Part shown: in pieces, positions 47,301 to 58,455 of the stretch
How the letters are laid out: the number at the start of each line of letters is the position of its first letter
Numbering within the stretch: position 1 is the first letter of the stretch
Assembly (NCBI GenBank): GCA_036346355.1
Contig: CM070570.1
Span: forward strand, 46,701,592 to 46,765,591
Source of the DNA: Rhipidocladum racemiflorum
Taxonomy: Eukaryota > Streptophyta > Magnoliopsida > Poales > Poaceae
DNA: 64,000 nucleotides
Direction: 5' to 3'
Notes under the pieces: generated by a model
The model's database searches: none
Told to the model about the DNA's origin: nothing
Seen by the model: the letters and a program-made list of their open reading frames with translations, nothing else
Made by a program: the position numbers and the translations under genes

Positions 47301-47760
47301 GATTATGAGAAGGCCCAACAATATGAAGGTTGGAGCTCACCTACCCGAAGGGAGAAGAGGTACCACTAGTGGATTTGAGGTGGGGTGCTTAATTCGTGGA
47401 GCCGGTCCATTGTGTTTGGGCTAACCTTAACGTAGACTAAGGGAGACTGGCAAGTCTCCGAACACCACGGTAAAAAGTATTTTCCCCTTGTGGTTTGCTT
47501 CCTTGTTCTTAATTATATTCAAGCAATTTACATTCATAGAATTAATTGATTGATTGCTTATCTTTAGGATTGCAACCTTGATTAGAGATATAGATAGTTA
47601 GTGAACTTAGTGAGCCTAGTTGATTTATATTGAATTGTCAAAACCTTATATTTACGCTTCCACATTTTATTTAGGTTTTGACAAAAGCGATCATTAGATT
47701 AAGAAGATTTTTTAAAACAACTTATTCACCCCCCCTCTAGTCGGCATCCTCAACCTTACA
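44301..47760 (+). repeat. Copia-type LTR A, plus strand
   Basis: Starts (after the gypsy 2 border) caaggtatgcactcgtattc, matching 56316 onward. It ends ccccctctagtcggcatcct and caaccttaca, matching the end of LTR B at 58453. A TATA box ctataaaagg lies at 46969-46978, preceded by many ggtagtacc / ggtactacc words. No primer-binding site follows at 47761, so it is either a 3' or a solo LTR. It contains a MITE (44563-44792). The middle (45300-46500) is built of degenerate repeats of catgtgttgat and tttgcaaatg.gttttgcaa. Length is unusually large for an LTR, about 3.4 kb. Confidence 0.72.
44563..44792. mobile_element. Tourist-like MITE, copy 2 of the family at 24225
   Basis: Ends gggtgtgtttggcagagctcc / ggagctatgccaaacagggcc are inverted repeats, flanked by gta on both sides (44560-44562, 44793-44795). 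Internal phrases (cttaagtcactttattt, ctcttaatatact in complement) match the copy at 24225-24448. Its presence inside LTR A shows it inserted after that LTR. Confidence 0.83.
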
Positions 47761-47864
47761 GTCCCACAATCCAAAAATTGGTCCAAAATAGGTCCACACT
47801 GACTCAAACCTCTCACTGGATCCACTTAACCTAGAAAACGAAATGCGATATTACAAATACATCA

Positions 47865-48715
47865 AGAGTAGCACGCTAAGCCCTTAGATAGAAATTCACC
47901 ACATGCAATACATGCACAATGGTGACCCCCCCTAAGTGCAACACATGCATTAGGATTCTCCTCAAGTATAACAAATGCACAAGATCTCTCAATCTGCTCT
48001 CTAATTGCAACACATGCAATTAGAGCTCACTCTTAGCTCAAGAAGCAAGTTGATGAGGGCAACACATGCACTTCATTTTCAGAACCTCCCAAAAACACAT
48101 AAGCACAAATGCCAACCCCAAGGCTCTTTTTATAGCCTCCTACATGAACTAGCCATTGTGGGGGCAAATTGAGCAAAATCAGCAATTTCCGGTACCACCG
48201 CCCTTCTAGGGATGATAGTATAGGCCTCCGTGCCAACGGCTAGAAAACTAGCCATTGCACTGGAAACCCGGTACTACCGCAGGCTAAACCCGGTAATACC
48301 GCTGAGCGATAGTACCGACCCTCACTGGCAGTATTGCTGGACTCGGTACAACTCAAAAACACGCTTCTCTGGAAAATATCTACTAGCTACTAGAGACCGG
48401 TACTACCGCACCTCCGGTAGTACCAACGTTGAGCCTTGGTAGTACCAACATTCAAACGCAGAGAAAACACGCTCTCTAGAATAAAGCTACCGACCTCACG
48501 TGTGGTACTACCGACCTTCGGTAGTATGAGCTCCCAAACTGTGGTACTACCGGCGTAGCGGTAGTACTGACTTTACACATGAGGTACTGCCGGTTTTCCA
48601 AAAGAAATAAGATTTTACACAAAAAATCTTTTCTTTACAAATCAAACACCAATAAGAATTGATTCTTTGAGCCATGTGATGATCAACACATGATCAAGTT
48701 AATTTGCAAAACACA
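47865..48715 (-). repeat. Copia-type LTR C, minus strand, 3' part
   Basis: Reverse-complement relative of LTRs A and B: on the minus strand it has gcatgtgttgca, a TATA box (ggctataaaaagagcc, about 48136-48123) and dense ggtactaccg words (48190-48600). It is cut at 48715 by the CACTA element and continues at 54628. At its own downstream side it loses similarity near gctactcttgatgt (about 47870), so the LTR end is missing. Bases 47761-47865 match nothing recognised. Confidence 0.72.
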
Positions 48716-50179
48716 CACTACAAGAAGTGATTATCTGTGACGAAAACGTCGTGATGTTGTCAACTTTTGTCATGAAAAATCTATTTTCTGTGATGACATT
48801 TTTATGCTCGTCATTAATTGTATCATGCGTCGTCGCCCCATGTACTTTTGTGACGAAACATAAAATTTCGTCATTAAAACAAAATACAAATTGTCATAGA
48901 AAATAAATGGTTTTTTTTCCTTATTGAGAAGCGATCATTGTTCCCTGGTGAGTTTTTTAAGAAAAGTATAGGCATTGTAATAAACCGGCACGCCCTACCA
49001 CTAATTATGGGTACGCACATCAGATCAAATGATCCAAGGAGGCGAACAACGACAGCTGTTTGATGGCCTCCCCATGGCCCAAAAGGCTAGACTGGCGTGT
49101 CTGCCCATGCTGTCGGTCCCCTCCCGTAGGCTGGTCCGTCCCCACTGGCTGATGACACCCATGGCAATCGGATGACGGTTTCTCGCGGAGCTAGCATCTC
49201 GTGTGGCCTACCGCCTACGTGCATAGCCCCCACACATTGTTGTACCTTGTACGTATGTATATACAACATCCAGGATCGATACGTTGAGTCAGATCGGTCT
49301 GTGCAGCACATGTCCTTGGCTCCATCTCCCTCCTTCGTTGTGTTGCGTCTCTGCGTGCTCATAACTGTTTTGTTATTTTTTTGTCTTTTTTTTAAAGAAT
49401 ATTTTTATTTTTTATGTTTTTTGTTAAAGAATTTTTAGGAAGATAGAATTTGTTTGTTATTTAGTTATTTTTTCCTGTTAAAGAATATTTTGAGAGATAG
49501 AATTTATTTATTGGTATATTATTTTTTCGTATTTTGTTAGAGATACTTTAGAGAGGTGAAAAGAGAGGTAGAGTAGCCGGAACAACCACCAGCTTTTTTA
49601 AGCTAGTAAAGATATGATCCATATACACGTGAGTTGTGACCCATGATTTTTTTTCTAATTGGACAGTAGGGTCCACACGCTCAAACAACTAGGCGATGAC
49701 ACAAAAGACTGCATTCGAGGCTACTAGATGTATAACGATTCAAAAAAAAATTCGTTGTAATGCAATGGCAAGCCTCATCCATTCCCATACAGGCATGCGT
49801 GCATAATAAGTAGTCACCAACATGCAGGTATTCAATTGTCCAAATGCAAATGTGTAATGAAGTGCTTGACCGTATCAATACCATAAATGAGCTTCTATTC
49901 AGCCACAGTACACAAACTATATATATATGGTCCAGGCCCTTGTCAATATATAAACCAACAATGGGTTTACATAAACTAATTAAGAAAACCCGGACGCTAT
50001 ATACGGACTAAAAAGAAAGATCTAGCTGTATACAGACCGGAATGCGAATTTCCTAACAACAATGAATCACGTTAGATTATTGTAATTAACATATACATTA
50101 AAAGGTTGCCCACACCGCATAGCTGCACGAGCCTACACGAGCGGATCAAAATTTCTGAGTCGCTGGAACCACCTAGCGA

Positions 50180-50640
50180 CTCACCCATGTGGCCTTGTGT
50201 AATATTGCGGAGCTTTGTTCCAAGTTCTGGGATTTCAGTTGGGAGAGCGTGGATCCCCCTCTCAAGTATTTTTGGTGGTTTGTAGACCCACCTGTGAGCG
50301 TTAGGGTTAAATTAGGGTGTGTGGGGGGGGTTCTGAATTTTCCCCTCCCCCCTCTAATTCTCCCACCCCACCCTATTTTCTCTCTCTCTCTCTTTCTCTC
50401 TCTCTCTATTCTTTCTTTTTTTTCCCTCGACTTCCCCCTCTTGGCTGATGCATTGCCCTCCCAGCGCCTGGCTCCTCCCGATCTGGATCGGCCGCCCGCG
50501 CGCCGCCCTTCCTCCGGCTCGACCGCCGTTCTCCCCCGGCTCGGCCGTCGCCCGCACGCCATCTTCCCGGCCCGAGCGCCGCCACCTCCTCCAGTCGGCG
50601 CCCTCCCCTCACCAACCAGTTCCCCCTCCAAAAGAAGGTA
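50180..50640 (+). other. CT-rich leader-like segment with possible splice donor, inside the CACTA element
   Basis: A (CT)n run (50375-50410), a C-rich coding-like stretch and a donor-like junction ccaaaagaag|gtagtttctttgc at about 50636 resemble a plant 5' leader and first exon. A 150-residue frame spans it, but its low-complexity Pro/Ser/Leu content and the equally long frame on the other strand argue against a real protein. It may be the captured 5' end of a host gene. Confidence 0.35.
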
Positions 50641-51384
50641 GTTTCTTTGCTTGCTTAGGGTTGATTATGGGGGTTTAGGTGGTTGTTCTAGGGTTGATTA
50701 GAGGGAGATTCACTGGTGAAAAGTAAAATCACTGTGAAGTTGAGATGCGTCGATGGATGGAACTTGATTAGTAGTCTACCTCTAGCCAAAGTGCTTTGTT
50801 TTGCTCGATTTAGTGCGTTTTAGCCAGATGTACTTTGGTTGTCGATTGATTTTTGGGAGCATGGAGGAAATGGGTGCTCAGATCCGTGGTAGTTGCAAAG
50901 CTCTCTGTGCTTGGATCGACTTAATCTGGAGCATGTTCTGATTGGTAGTAGTTGCCTGGAGCTAGTTGCCCTGTAGCTTCATTGCAATTGGACCTCATGA
51001 TGTTGTTTGGTTTAAGTAATATCTGGCTTAGCATGCCTACATTTTCCCACTTGAATGTACTATATGGAACATAACTTTTTACGTTCTTAGTTTATGTATC
51101 TGTCATACAAATTCTATCATGAATTCTGCTTGTTGCTCAACTTGGGTTGCTATTTGTAAATGTGCTGATGAATCAGGTGTTAGGAATTCCATGTTTTCAA
51201 TGTAGATTTTGTCTTGTTTGTGAACAAACACATGGTTTGAGAGCTGTTTTTTTATTAAGGGCTATTCCATGTGCTAAGGTCAACTTGGGTGCTGATTCGA
51301 AGATTCTGTTTTAGTTTCACATGTAGTCTGTACAGTTATTGCCCAAATAGAATATATAAATAACTGATAACATCGTCCTTTCAG

Positions 51385-53155
51385 CTAGAGTTTTAGGCAA
51401 GCATCAAGGTATTGTGCCCCTAGACCAAATGTGCCTCCTGAAAACTCAGTTGCATCAACTGATCCAGAACAGCTCAGTTCTGCAGAAATGGAACAACGGA
51501 TGAAATTGTTGCTTGAAGATAGGTAATGTTACCCTTTTCTTCTGATCACAGAAGCATGAAGTGGTGAAAGTAGTGACACTAATATAATGCTTAAGGGCGA
51601 CATTTTAATCTGTTTTGTTCTCTTAAGTAATTTTCTGAGCTCGTACATGTCTGTGTGTTTCAATTGATCAACTGATTTTAAAATTTTCTTCTTGTAAAAC
51701 ATGCATTTGGTTTTCTTAGGTTCTTCTAGTTAAAGATGATATTAGACCTTCACTTTTTACTAGTCTTTACTCTTTTCTGGTCAGATTCATGAGCTTTGTT
51801 GCAAATCTGGTGTATTGCTGTATTTGAAATAATATATGATGTATTGTTGTACACCTTTTAAAGAGACGAAATAAAGTGCAAATGTTTCCATTTATCCATT
51901 TTTTTTATATGGAATGTAATTCAGATACTGTTTCTGGTTGTCTATATCACAATATTAATTTTCAACACTTTGCCCATCATTAGTTCACTTCAGGATCATG
52001 GTCATGCTGCTATGTTAATTAAGCATACAGATGAATTTTTTATATTCATATGTTGTGTTAAGAGAGAATGATGCACACAGATCTGCAAACTATCATACCC
52101 AAGTACCCAATAAAAGACAAAACACACTTATGTTGTATTGTAGACTTGTTAAGTCTGTTTCTCTTTACAGTGAATTGCAGAAGTTACATAAGAAGTTTGT
52201 TCTTGGCAATATTCTGCAAGAATCTGAATTTTGGGCAACAAGAAAGGTAAAACCTACTGTGCACAAATACCATTTACTTTAAATCATTATTTATTTACAG
52301 CCTTTTACAGAATTTCATTGATGATGAAGCAAATAAAGCATCAAAACAAAGGCCAGGTGTCAAAAGTGCTATGCTAGCTGATGTGAGGCCATCAACTGAT
52401 GGTCGGGTATGTTATTGATCTGCTGTAGTTGCAGGCCCACAGTTCTATACCAATATGTGTTATATTATGATGGTTTCTGTTATATTCTATCATGTCAGAC
52501 ATTGACTGTGGTGATAGTTGATGATGTTAATTTACTTACTTAAAACTATTGAACAAATCAGTTGTATTCTTTGATGTTTTGCAGATTTTTGCAGAAAAGC
52601 CAGCTGTTCATCGAGCATTTTTAGATTTTGTTCCTAAAAAGGTATGATATTGCCTATCTGCATTATACTGTTATGCTGTGTCTTAGCATATCCTTTAGGA
52701 AGTTTGGGCTTCAGATGGTGCTAATTTTATACTATTGTTGTATTGTGTAAAGTGGATGTTGATTTCTTGTATTGCTTTCTTTTTTTCCCCTTCACCCTCT
52801 CATGTAATTATATCCAAAAAAAAGATGTCAGAAAAAGATTTTTGGACAAAATATCAGAGAGCCGAGTATCTACTTAGGACAAAAAAATATCAGAGCGACA
52901 AATTGAAGCTGCTGAAGATGATGAATTAGTTGTCTTCTTGAAGAACGATGATATACTAGCCAAAGAGGCAAAGTTCTAGGTTTGATTCTACCTGTTTATT
53001 GTTGTAATCCTGCATATTTTGTTGCAATTCCTTGGTTCTGTTGCTTGGGATTATTCTTTCTTTTTTAGTGATTCAATTCTTGTTTGCAAATAAAACGAGT
53101 TAATCCAACATTAAACATGGAGGCGGATGCAGGAGATGACTACATCCATCTCCCG
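51385..53155 (+). pseudogene. Captured fragment of a TFIIH subunit p62 (TFB1/GTF2H1-type) gene
   Basis: Exons: 51385-51522 (SSAEMEQRMKLLLED), 52171-52246 (SELQKLHKKFVLGNILQESE, FWATRK), 52311-52406 (NFIDDEANKASKQRPG, KSAMLADVRPS), 52585-52641 (IFAEKPAVHRAFLDFVPKK), 52825-52979 (MSEKDFWTKYQRAEYLLRTK), about 53090-53155 (IKRVNPTLNMEADAGDDYIH). All but the last keep plant-like GT-AG borders. The text matches the BSD-domain part of TFIIH p62, a nuclear subunit of the transcription and DNA-repair factor. The N-terminal PH domain and C-terminus are absent, as is one exon expected between 52406 and 52585. In the fifth exon a frameshift at a run of seven A (about 52883) moves EAAEDDELVVFLKNDDILAK to another frame, and the last exon has gcaa where an AG acceptor is needed. 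It is a dead gene copy carried by the CACTA element. Confidence 0.87.
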
Positions 53156-53398
53156 GTGTGTTTGTATTCTTGCTACTATTTTGTTATATGATATCTACAA
53201 CCTAACAAAGACAAAAGTGATTATCCTTTTTTTGATGTGATTTTTATGAAATTTTCTGAATGCGACTTTAGTGATTTTTTAAGTAACCTGCCTGATGTGT
53301 ACCTTTGTTGTGTCCTGCTCCATTAGGATGAAAATTTCATTTGTATAAGCCTTATGTTCCCCATATTAGTATTGATTCTGTTATGTTCTATATCTTAG

Positions 53399-53791
53399 GC
53401 TGAGATGGAAGCTATGATGGAGCCTGATGCAGAGGGCCAGGCAACAATGTCTAGTACCGAGATTGTTGACAAGGTTCTATTTCAAAACAGCGCCACAAGC
53501 AAATTCCTGAAGAATGTTGGATTACATTCAACCACTACAAACTCTGCAAAGGGCTCCAAAGAACAAGCTCTTGAGGAACAGCTTGAGGAGGAGAGACGAG
53601 GAGCTGCTGAACTTCGAAAGACCGTTGAGCAACAACAGCAAGAAGTAGAAGACTTGAAGAAAAAAGCTCAAGTATCAGATGATGCACTGATCAAAACCCA
53701 AAAGGAAATGGAGGATATAAAGAAGAGGCAAGAGGAGAATGATGCAATTATTTGTCGTCTCATGCGAATGGCTGATCAAGCCAACTTGTGA
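53399..53791 (+). CDS. En/Spm (CACTA) transposase-type C-terminal exon with coiled coil
   Basis: After a ttag acceptor (53395-53398) the exon is open for 130 codons: AEMEAMMEPDAEGQATMSST, EIVDKVLFQNSATSKFLKNV and a Gln/Glu/Lys-rich heptad region (EEQLEEERRGAAELRKTVEQ and on) ending ADQANL and TGA. The pattern (EIV.KVL, then FLKNVGL, then coiled coil) is that of the tail of plant Ptta/En/Spm transposase proteins. The catalytic or DNA-binding core is not recognisable upstream, so this is probably a fused or leftover exon. If transcribed it could be spliced to the captured p62 exons, giving a chimeric product; that is inference. Confidence 0.7.
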   Translation, partial: AEMEAMMEPDAEGQATMSSTEIVDKVLFQNSATSKFLKNVGLHSTTTNSAKGSKEQALEEQLEEERRGAAELRKTVEQQQQEVEDLKKKAQVSDDALIKTQKEMEDIKKRQEENDAIICRLMRMADQANL

Positions 53792-54134
53792 GTTTATGAA
53801 TCTGTTCACTAGTAACATGTGGATCTGTTTAGACAAGATACTTATTTTCGCATGGCTGGTTACCTAGTTCAATGGTACTAGCTTGAAGTGGTGGGTTAGG
53901 TACTGTGAACACATTTTGTGACTCGTAATGTATTTGTGGATATTTTGTGATGTTTTGTGAAATGTATTGATTGATCTCCTGAAAATATTATGTGATGTGG
54001 CTGAAATTTGTGTTGTAGTTGTAAAAATGAATCATATGTGAGCTGACAGAGGTGTTAAATGACGAAACTTCATGGCGATGCTACATTTATCTATGACGAA
54101 ATTATTCATCATGGAAAATGACAGATCGTTACTT

Positions 54135-54360
54135 CCATGACAAAAATTCATGTCCACGTGACAATCTTCACTGACGAAACATTTGCGTCACAAGACGTGC
54201 CACGTCACCCCACACCCTGGCTGCTGACGTGGCATTGGACTGTTCCATGACAAAAATGCATGTCCACGTGGTACTCATCTGTGACGAAATATTTGCGTCA
54301 CAAGATGTGCCACGTCACCACACACCTTGGCTGATTAAGTAGCACTAGGGTGATCCATGA
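54135..54360. repeat. Subterminal 110-bp tandem repeat of the CACTA element
   Basis: The unit starting ccatgacaaaaattcatgtc is present at 54135 and 54245 (period 110) and a third start ccatgacgaaaatatatg follows at about 54355. Each unit carries tgacgaaa.atttgcgtcac and gtgccacgtcacc. Subterminal repeats of this kind are transposase-binding regions in CACTA elements. Confidence 0.82.
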
Positions 54361-54627
54361 CGAAAATATATGACATTTTGGGTACAATTAATGACGGCTA
54401 TATTCGTCATAAAATTCAACTCTTCACTGACAGAAATGTAATTCGACACAGAAAAGTTGATTTATTATGACGAAAATAAGCAATTCGTCATTGAAAAATT
54501 TCTATGACGCACTTTTTATGACAAGTAGAATTTTGTCATAAAGTCATCATAAAAACCTACCATGATGATTTTTGGGACTAATGATGACGAGTTTGGACCG
54601 TCATTAAAAATCACTTTTCTTGTAGTG

Positions 54628-55110
54628 ACATTTGCAAATCCTATTCACATGCTCCAAGAATCGCCTTCAAACTCCAACTTATTTGCAAAACACATTTGCA
54701 AATACACCAAGAGCCTTTGAGATTCATCCTCTTAGCCATGTGATCATCAACACGAGATCAAGTTAACTTGTAAACCATGATTGCAAGCCGTATTCACACG
54801 CTCAGGATCGAATCCCATAACATCCCGCTTATTTGCAAAACACATATGCAAATAACAAATCAATCCAACGTTTTGCAAACATATATTTTGCAAACACAAA
54901 ATATTTCTTAGCCTTGTGATGATCAACACATGATCAATTCACAAGCTAAGACCCCAATGCATGAGCTCTCTATTTGCAACACATGCTAATCTTAGCTCCA
55001 TGCAAACAATAACCATAGAAGCAAATGCATGAGCTCTCTCTCTCTCTCTTTATTTGCAGCACATGCACTAGGAGTTAATGAGCAATGGTACCGATACAAT
55101 CCCTTTCATG
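54628..55110 (-). repeat. Copia-type LTR C, minus strand, continuation beyond the CACTA element
   Basis: Continues the minus-strand LTR with repeated tttgcaaaacacatttgcaa and gatcaacacatgatca words, the reverse complement of those in LTR A at 45.7-46.5 kb. Similarity ends near ggtaccgatacaatccctttc (about 55110). Bases 55110-55420 are AT-rich, with two copies of gttcaataattaaaata, and hold no gene. Confidence 0.68.
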
Positions 55111-55424
55111 AAATGATAAGAATTAGCTATATTATGTGGATTAAAGAATGATTAATGATTCAAAATTTCAAATGCACATAGGGATAAGAATTAAAATAAT
55201 GCATGCAGACAAATGATGCACGGATGCACAAGTTTAATAATTAAAATAAAAATAGTTCATCAGTCATCACACATGCTCAAGTTCAATAATTAAAATAGAA
55301 ACAATTCATCAATCATCACACACATTACAAATCGCCCATCACAGCATCACCAATAACAAAGTACTAATATGAGATACCACAAATTGGGGATCTAGGGGCC
55401 AACTAGATGTCTATTGTGGCCCAC

Positions 55425-55620
55425 ATGTCAGTAGAAGGTGGTGGGTAATCGGGCGAAATGGGTACTGGTGGAGCTCCCCCATACCCAAACCCGTTTACCC
55501 GTTGGGTAAAATTTGGCCCCCGAAACATACTCGCGGGCAACAAAAGAGGAACATATCCATCTCTATTAGGGTTTTTGCCCGCGGGTACATGGGTAATCAG
55601 GTAAGATTGCCATCCCTAAT
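55425..55620 (-). mobile_element. hAT-type MITE remnant, one end recognisable
   Basis: The minus strand at 55619 reads tagggatggcaatcttacct, an hAT-type end like that of the element at 40255. Internal cgggtaa / ttacccg words (gtttacccgttgggtaaa) repeat. The other terminus was not found, so this is a degraded or truncated copy. Bases 55621-55960 hold nothing recognised. Confidence 0.5.
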
Positions 55621-55959
55621 CGCACGCGACTCCTGTGAGAATTGAATTTTTTTTATGGAATTCCTATGGTCCAAACGGGGTATATGATTTTGTACAATAA
55701 TCCTCTTAGCCTTAGTACGACTATAGGTGGTGTGTTGCATTGGAATATCAATTAAACGGTTTCGAATGCAACTAATGCCAATACACAGTTTTCCCTCCGT
55801 GTAACCGCTGTGATTGCAAAGGATATTGACCCGTTCTTTTGAACTTTTGGATGGCTTATACTTAAAATAAAAACATATTATTTACCAAACGGTACGATTT
55901 CAGACAGCTTCTCCCACAATCAAAATCAGCCTTTACATATAAAATCAGAATCAGCCAGA

Positions 55960-56175
55960 GGGTAGCTTTTCCCATGGAATCGCTAATTCTCCATGAGAGC
56001 CACGCAATGAGGCCGGACGTGCCCCTCCGCCCGAGCTCCTTCGCCCGCCGACCTCTCCTCCGCCCGCCCAAGCTCCTCCGCCCTTTGCTTGCTCCTCCGC
56101 CTTCCCGAGCTCCTCCACCCTCTGCCTGCCGGCCCCTCTGCCTGAGACCTCTCCGCCCAAGCTCCTCCGCTGTAA
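55960..56175. other. C-rich low-complexity segment
   Basis: Repeats ctcctccgccc / gcccgagctcc many times on the plus strand. Frames on both strands are open only because of the repeat (Pro/Arg on one strand, Gly/Arg on the other). A gctgtaagttt junction at about 56168 looks like a splice donor, so it could be an exon fragment carried by a transposon, but no family is recognised. Confidence 0.3.
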
Positions 56176-56316
56176 GTTTAAGCTTCATTAGTTTTGGTTG
56201 ATTGGTTTTAGATTAATGCTTAATCATTGTTTAATAACAAATCTAATCATTGTGAGATTAACATGACTATTGAGCTTTATTCTTATTAGTCTCAAATTTT
56301 GATGTAAAATGAAAAA

Positions 56317-58453
56317 CCCAAGGTATGCATTAGTATTCACTCTATTATAATATCGCATACTTTGTATTCATGTTAAAGGATAAACTCTTCCATTGCTTTA
56401 ACCTAAATATGTGCATTATGGTTCCAAGTCCATATATACATGGATGCACACATGAGGATGAAAACGATATGAAAACGATCGGTAAATAGTTGTTTTGTTT
56501 CCGTTTCCATATTTTTTACCGGTAATAGAAATGAAATAGGAAACCCTGGAAATAGACAGTGACGTTAATGGATGCGGAATGGAATGGAGCGGATAAGAAA
56601 CGAAAGCGAAAATTCCATAAGAACATAGTACATGATCACGATATACATGACCAAAAGAACAATGCAACTCATTCCACCTCCAAGATAGACAAAAGAATAA
56701 TGTTATGTTCACCGGTATCACTAGAATGTTATTTCTCAAATTTGTCAGCTGAAGGCTCATTATTTGTCTTGCATATCATACCATCATGTCCTCCTCCATA
56801 TCATTATCATCGACATCCTCTTACTCCACCAACTACAAAGGTGTAACACTCTAAAATTTGCATATTATTGTTTGATGTTCATTTATGATTTTCTGATATT
56901 TATCCTGGATTTTCTGGAGATTATAAATGCCATTTTGCTATTTTTAGATTTATAAAACTAATTCATTCATAAAAATGAAAACAAAATTACATTGAAATTA
57001 CTTTTTCTATGTTCAAAATGTTTCAAAGTATTTTTGAGAATTTTTTCAAAATTTGTGAACTCTATTTGATATTTTCGATAAAGCCATTTATATTTTTGAA
57101 ATTATTTTAATTCAAAAATAAATGTAAATTCTCCCTTCTCCTTTTTGGGCCAAGCCTATTTCCCTTTTCAGCCCGTTTTCATTTTTAATTTCCAGTTTCA
57201 CTTATACAAAATTTTTGGAAATATGGCAGTACCACAATTGTGAGGTCGGTAGTACCGACAGGCCAGTACTACTGCTCCCTGAGGTCGGTAGTACTGCTAG
57301 GCTGGTACTACCCCCCTTTGAGGCTACTAGTTATTTTCTAGAAGAGGAATTTCTTTATGATTTTCTTGAGGCTGGTGTTACCGGAGGTTTGAGCGGTACT
57401 ATCGGAAGTTGGTAGTATCGGGACCTAGTTGCTGGTAGCTTTATTCCAGAGAAGGTTTTGTTACTCGGTTTTGGAGGCTGGCACTACCGCAAGTGGAGGC
57501 CGGTACTACCGCCTAAGCGGTAGTACTGGGTTTCCTATGCAACGACAAGTTTTCTAGCCGTTGTCCTAGAGACCGGTACTACCGGCCCTACATGGGTGTT
57601 AGTACCGGAAGAGCTAATTTTTGCCTAATTTTCCCCCCAATGGCTAGTTTTCGTGTGGAGAGCTATAAAAGGATGCCAAGGGCTGGCATTTGTACTTGTT
57701 TGTGTGGAATATTTTGGAGGAGTTGTTTATGTGTTGCACTTTGAAATTTAGTTTTTTAAGCTAAGAGTGAGCTCTAATTACATATGTTACAGTTAGGAGT
57801 GGATTGAGAGCCTCTTGTGCATGTGTAGGACTTGAGGATCCTTGTGCATGTGTTGCACTTTGAGATCACCATTATGCATGTGTTGTTCTTGGTGGAGTTC
57901 AAGCTAGGTGCTTGAATTGCTACTCTTGGTGTTTATCGGCACCCAGATGGTGTGGGAGGCGTCGTGCGTGTTGACCTTCTCAAAGAAGATTGTGAGAAGG
58001 CCCGACAAAGTTGTGAAGGTTGGAGCTCACCTATCTAGAGGGAAAAGCTACCATTAGTGAATTCAAGGTGGGAGCTCAATTCGAGGAGCAGCTCAAAAGT
58101 GGTTTGGGCTTACCTCAATGTGGATTAGAGGAGACCGGCAAGTCTCCGAACACAACGGTAAAAAGTATCATGTCTTCTTGTGGTTTGCATTCTTTCTTTA
58201 TTTACATTCAAGCAACTTATATTTATTGTATTATTATTGATTGTTTATCTCTAGAATTGTAAACTAGTGATAGAGACTTAGATTGTTGGTCCATATAGTG
58301 AGCCTAGTTGATTTAGGCATTTGATTGTCAAAATCTTAGTTTATCGCTTTCACATTATTATTTAGGTTTTGACATAGACGATCGTTTAATCGGTAGAGAA
58401 TTTTTAAAAGCCGCCTATTCAGCCCCCCTCTAGTCGGCATCCTCGACCTAACA
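56317..58453 (+). repeat. Copia-type LTR B, plus strand, 5' LTR
   Basis: Begins to match LTR A at caaggtatgcattagtattc and ends ctagtcggcatcctcgacct followed by aaca at 58453. A primer-binding site follows at once, so this is a 5' LTR. TATA box ctataaaagg is at 57663-57672, preceded by many ggtagtacc words (57235-57600). Compared with LTR A the central repeats are missing and 56453-57215 is different. That part starts with an Ac-like gaggatgaaaacg word and is AT-rich, without a gene. The true LTR start may lie up to 150 bases further left. Confidence 0.78.
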
Positions 58454-58455
58454 AG

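Larger units (their letters stand above)
48716..54627 (+). mobile_element. CACTA (En/Spm) transposon carrying host-gene exons
   Basis: The left end CACTACAAGAAGTGATT and the right end AATCACTTTTCTTGTAGTG are inverted repeats, and both sides are flanked by aca (48713-48715, 54628-54630), the three-base CACTA duplication. Subterminal DNA on both sides is rich in tgacgaaa / tttcgtca words. The 5912-bp interior has an En/Spm-type C-terminal exon (53399-53791) and exons of a TFIIH p62 gene (51385-53155) but no recognised transposase core. It is therefore a non-autonomous, gene-carrying CACTA. From 48960 to 50180 no gene is recognised. It inserted into LTR C. Confidence 0.93.

Noticed and set aside
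50173..50641. Two overlapping 150-residue frames on opposite strands inside the CACTA element
   Set aside because: Both are low complexity (Pro/Ser/Leu or Gly/Arg) and arise from C-rich and (CT)n sequence; no family motif.
55862..56188. Gly/Arg-rich 108-residue frame
   Set aside because: Produced by repeats of ctcctccgccc; the opposite strand is equally open.
44301..58453. LTR A and LTR B as the two ends of one copia element
   Set aside because: LTR B is followed by a primer-binding site and gag, so it is a 5' LTR, while A lies upstream in the same orientation with an inverted LTR between them; a single-element reading does not fit.
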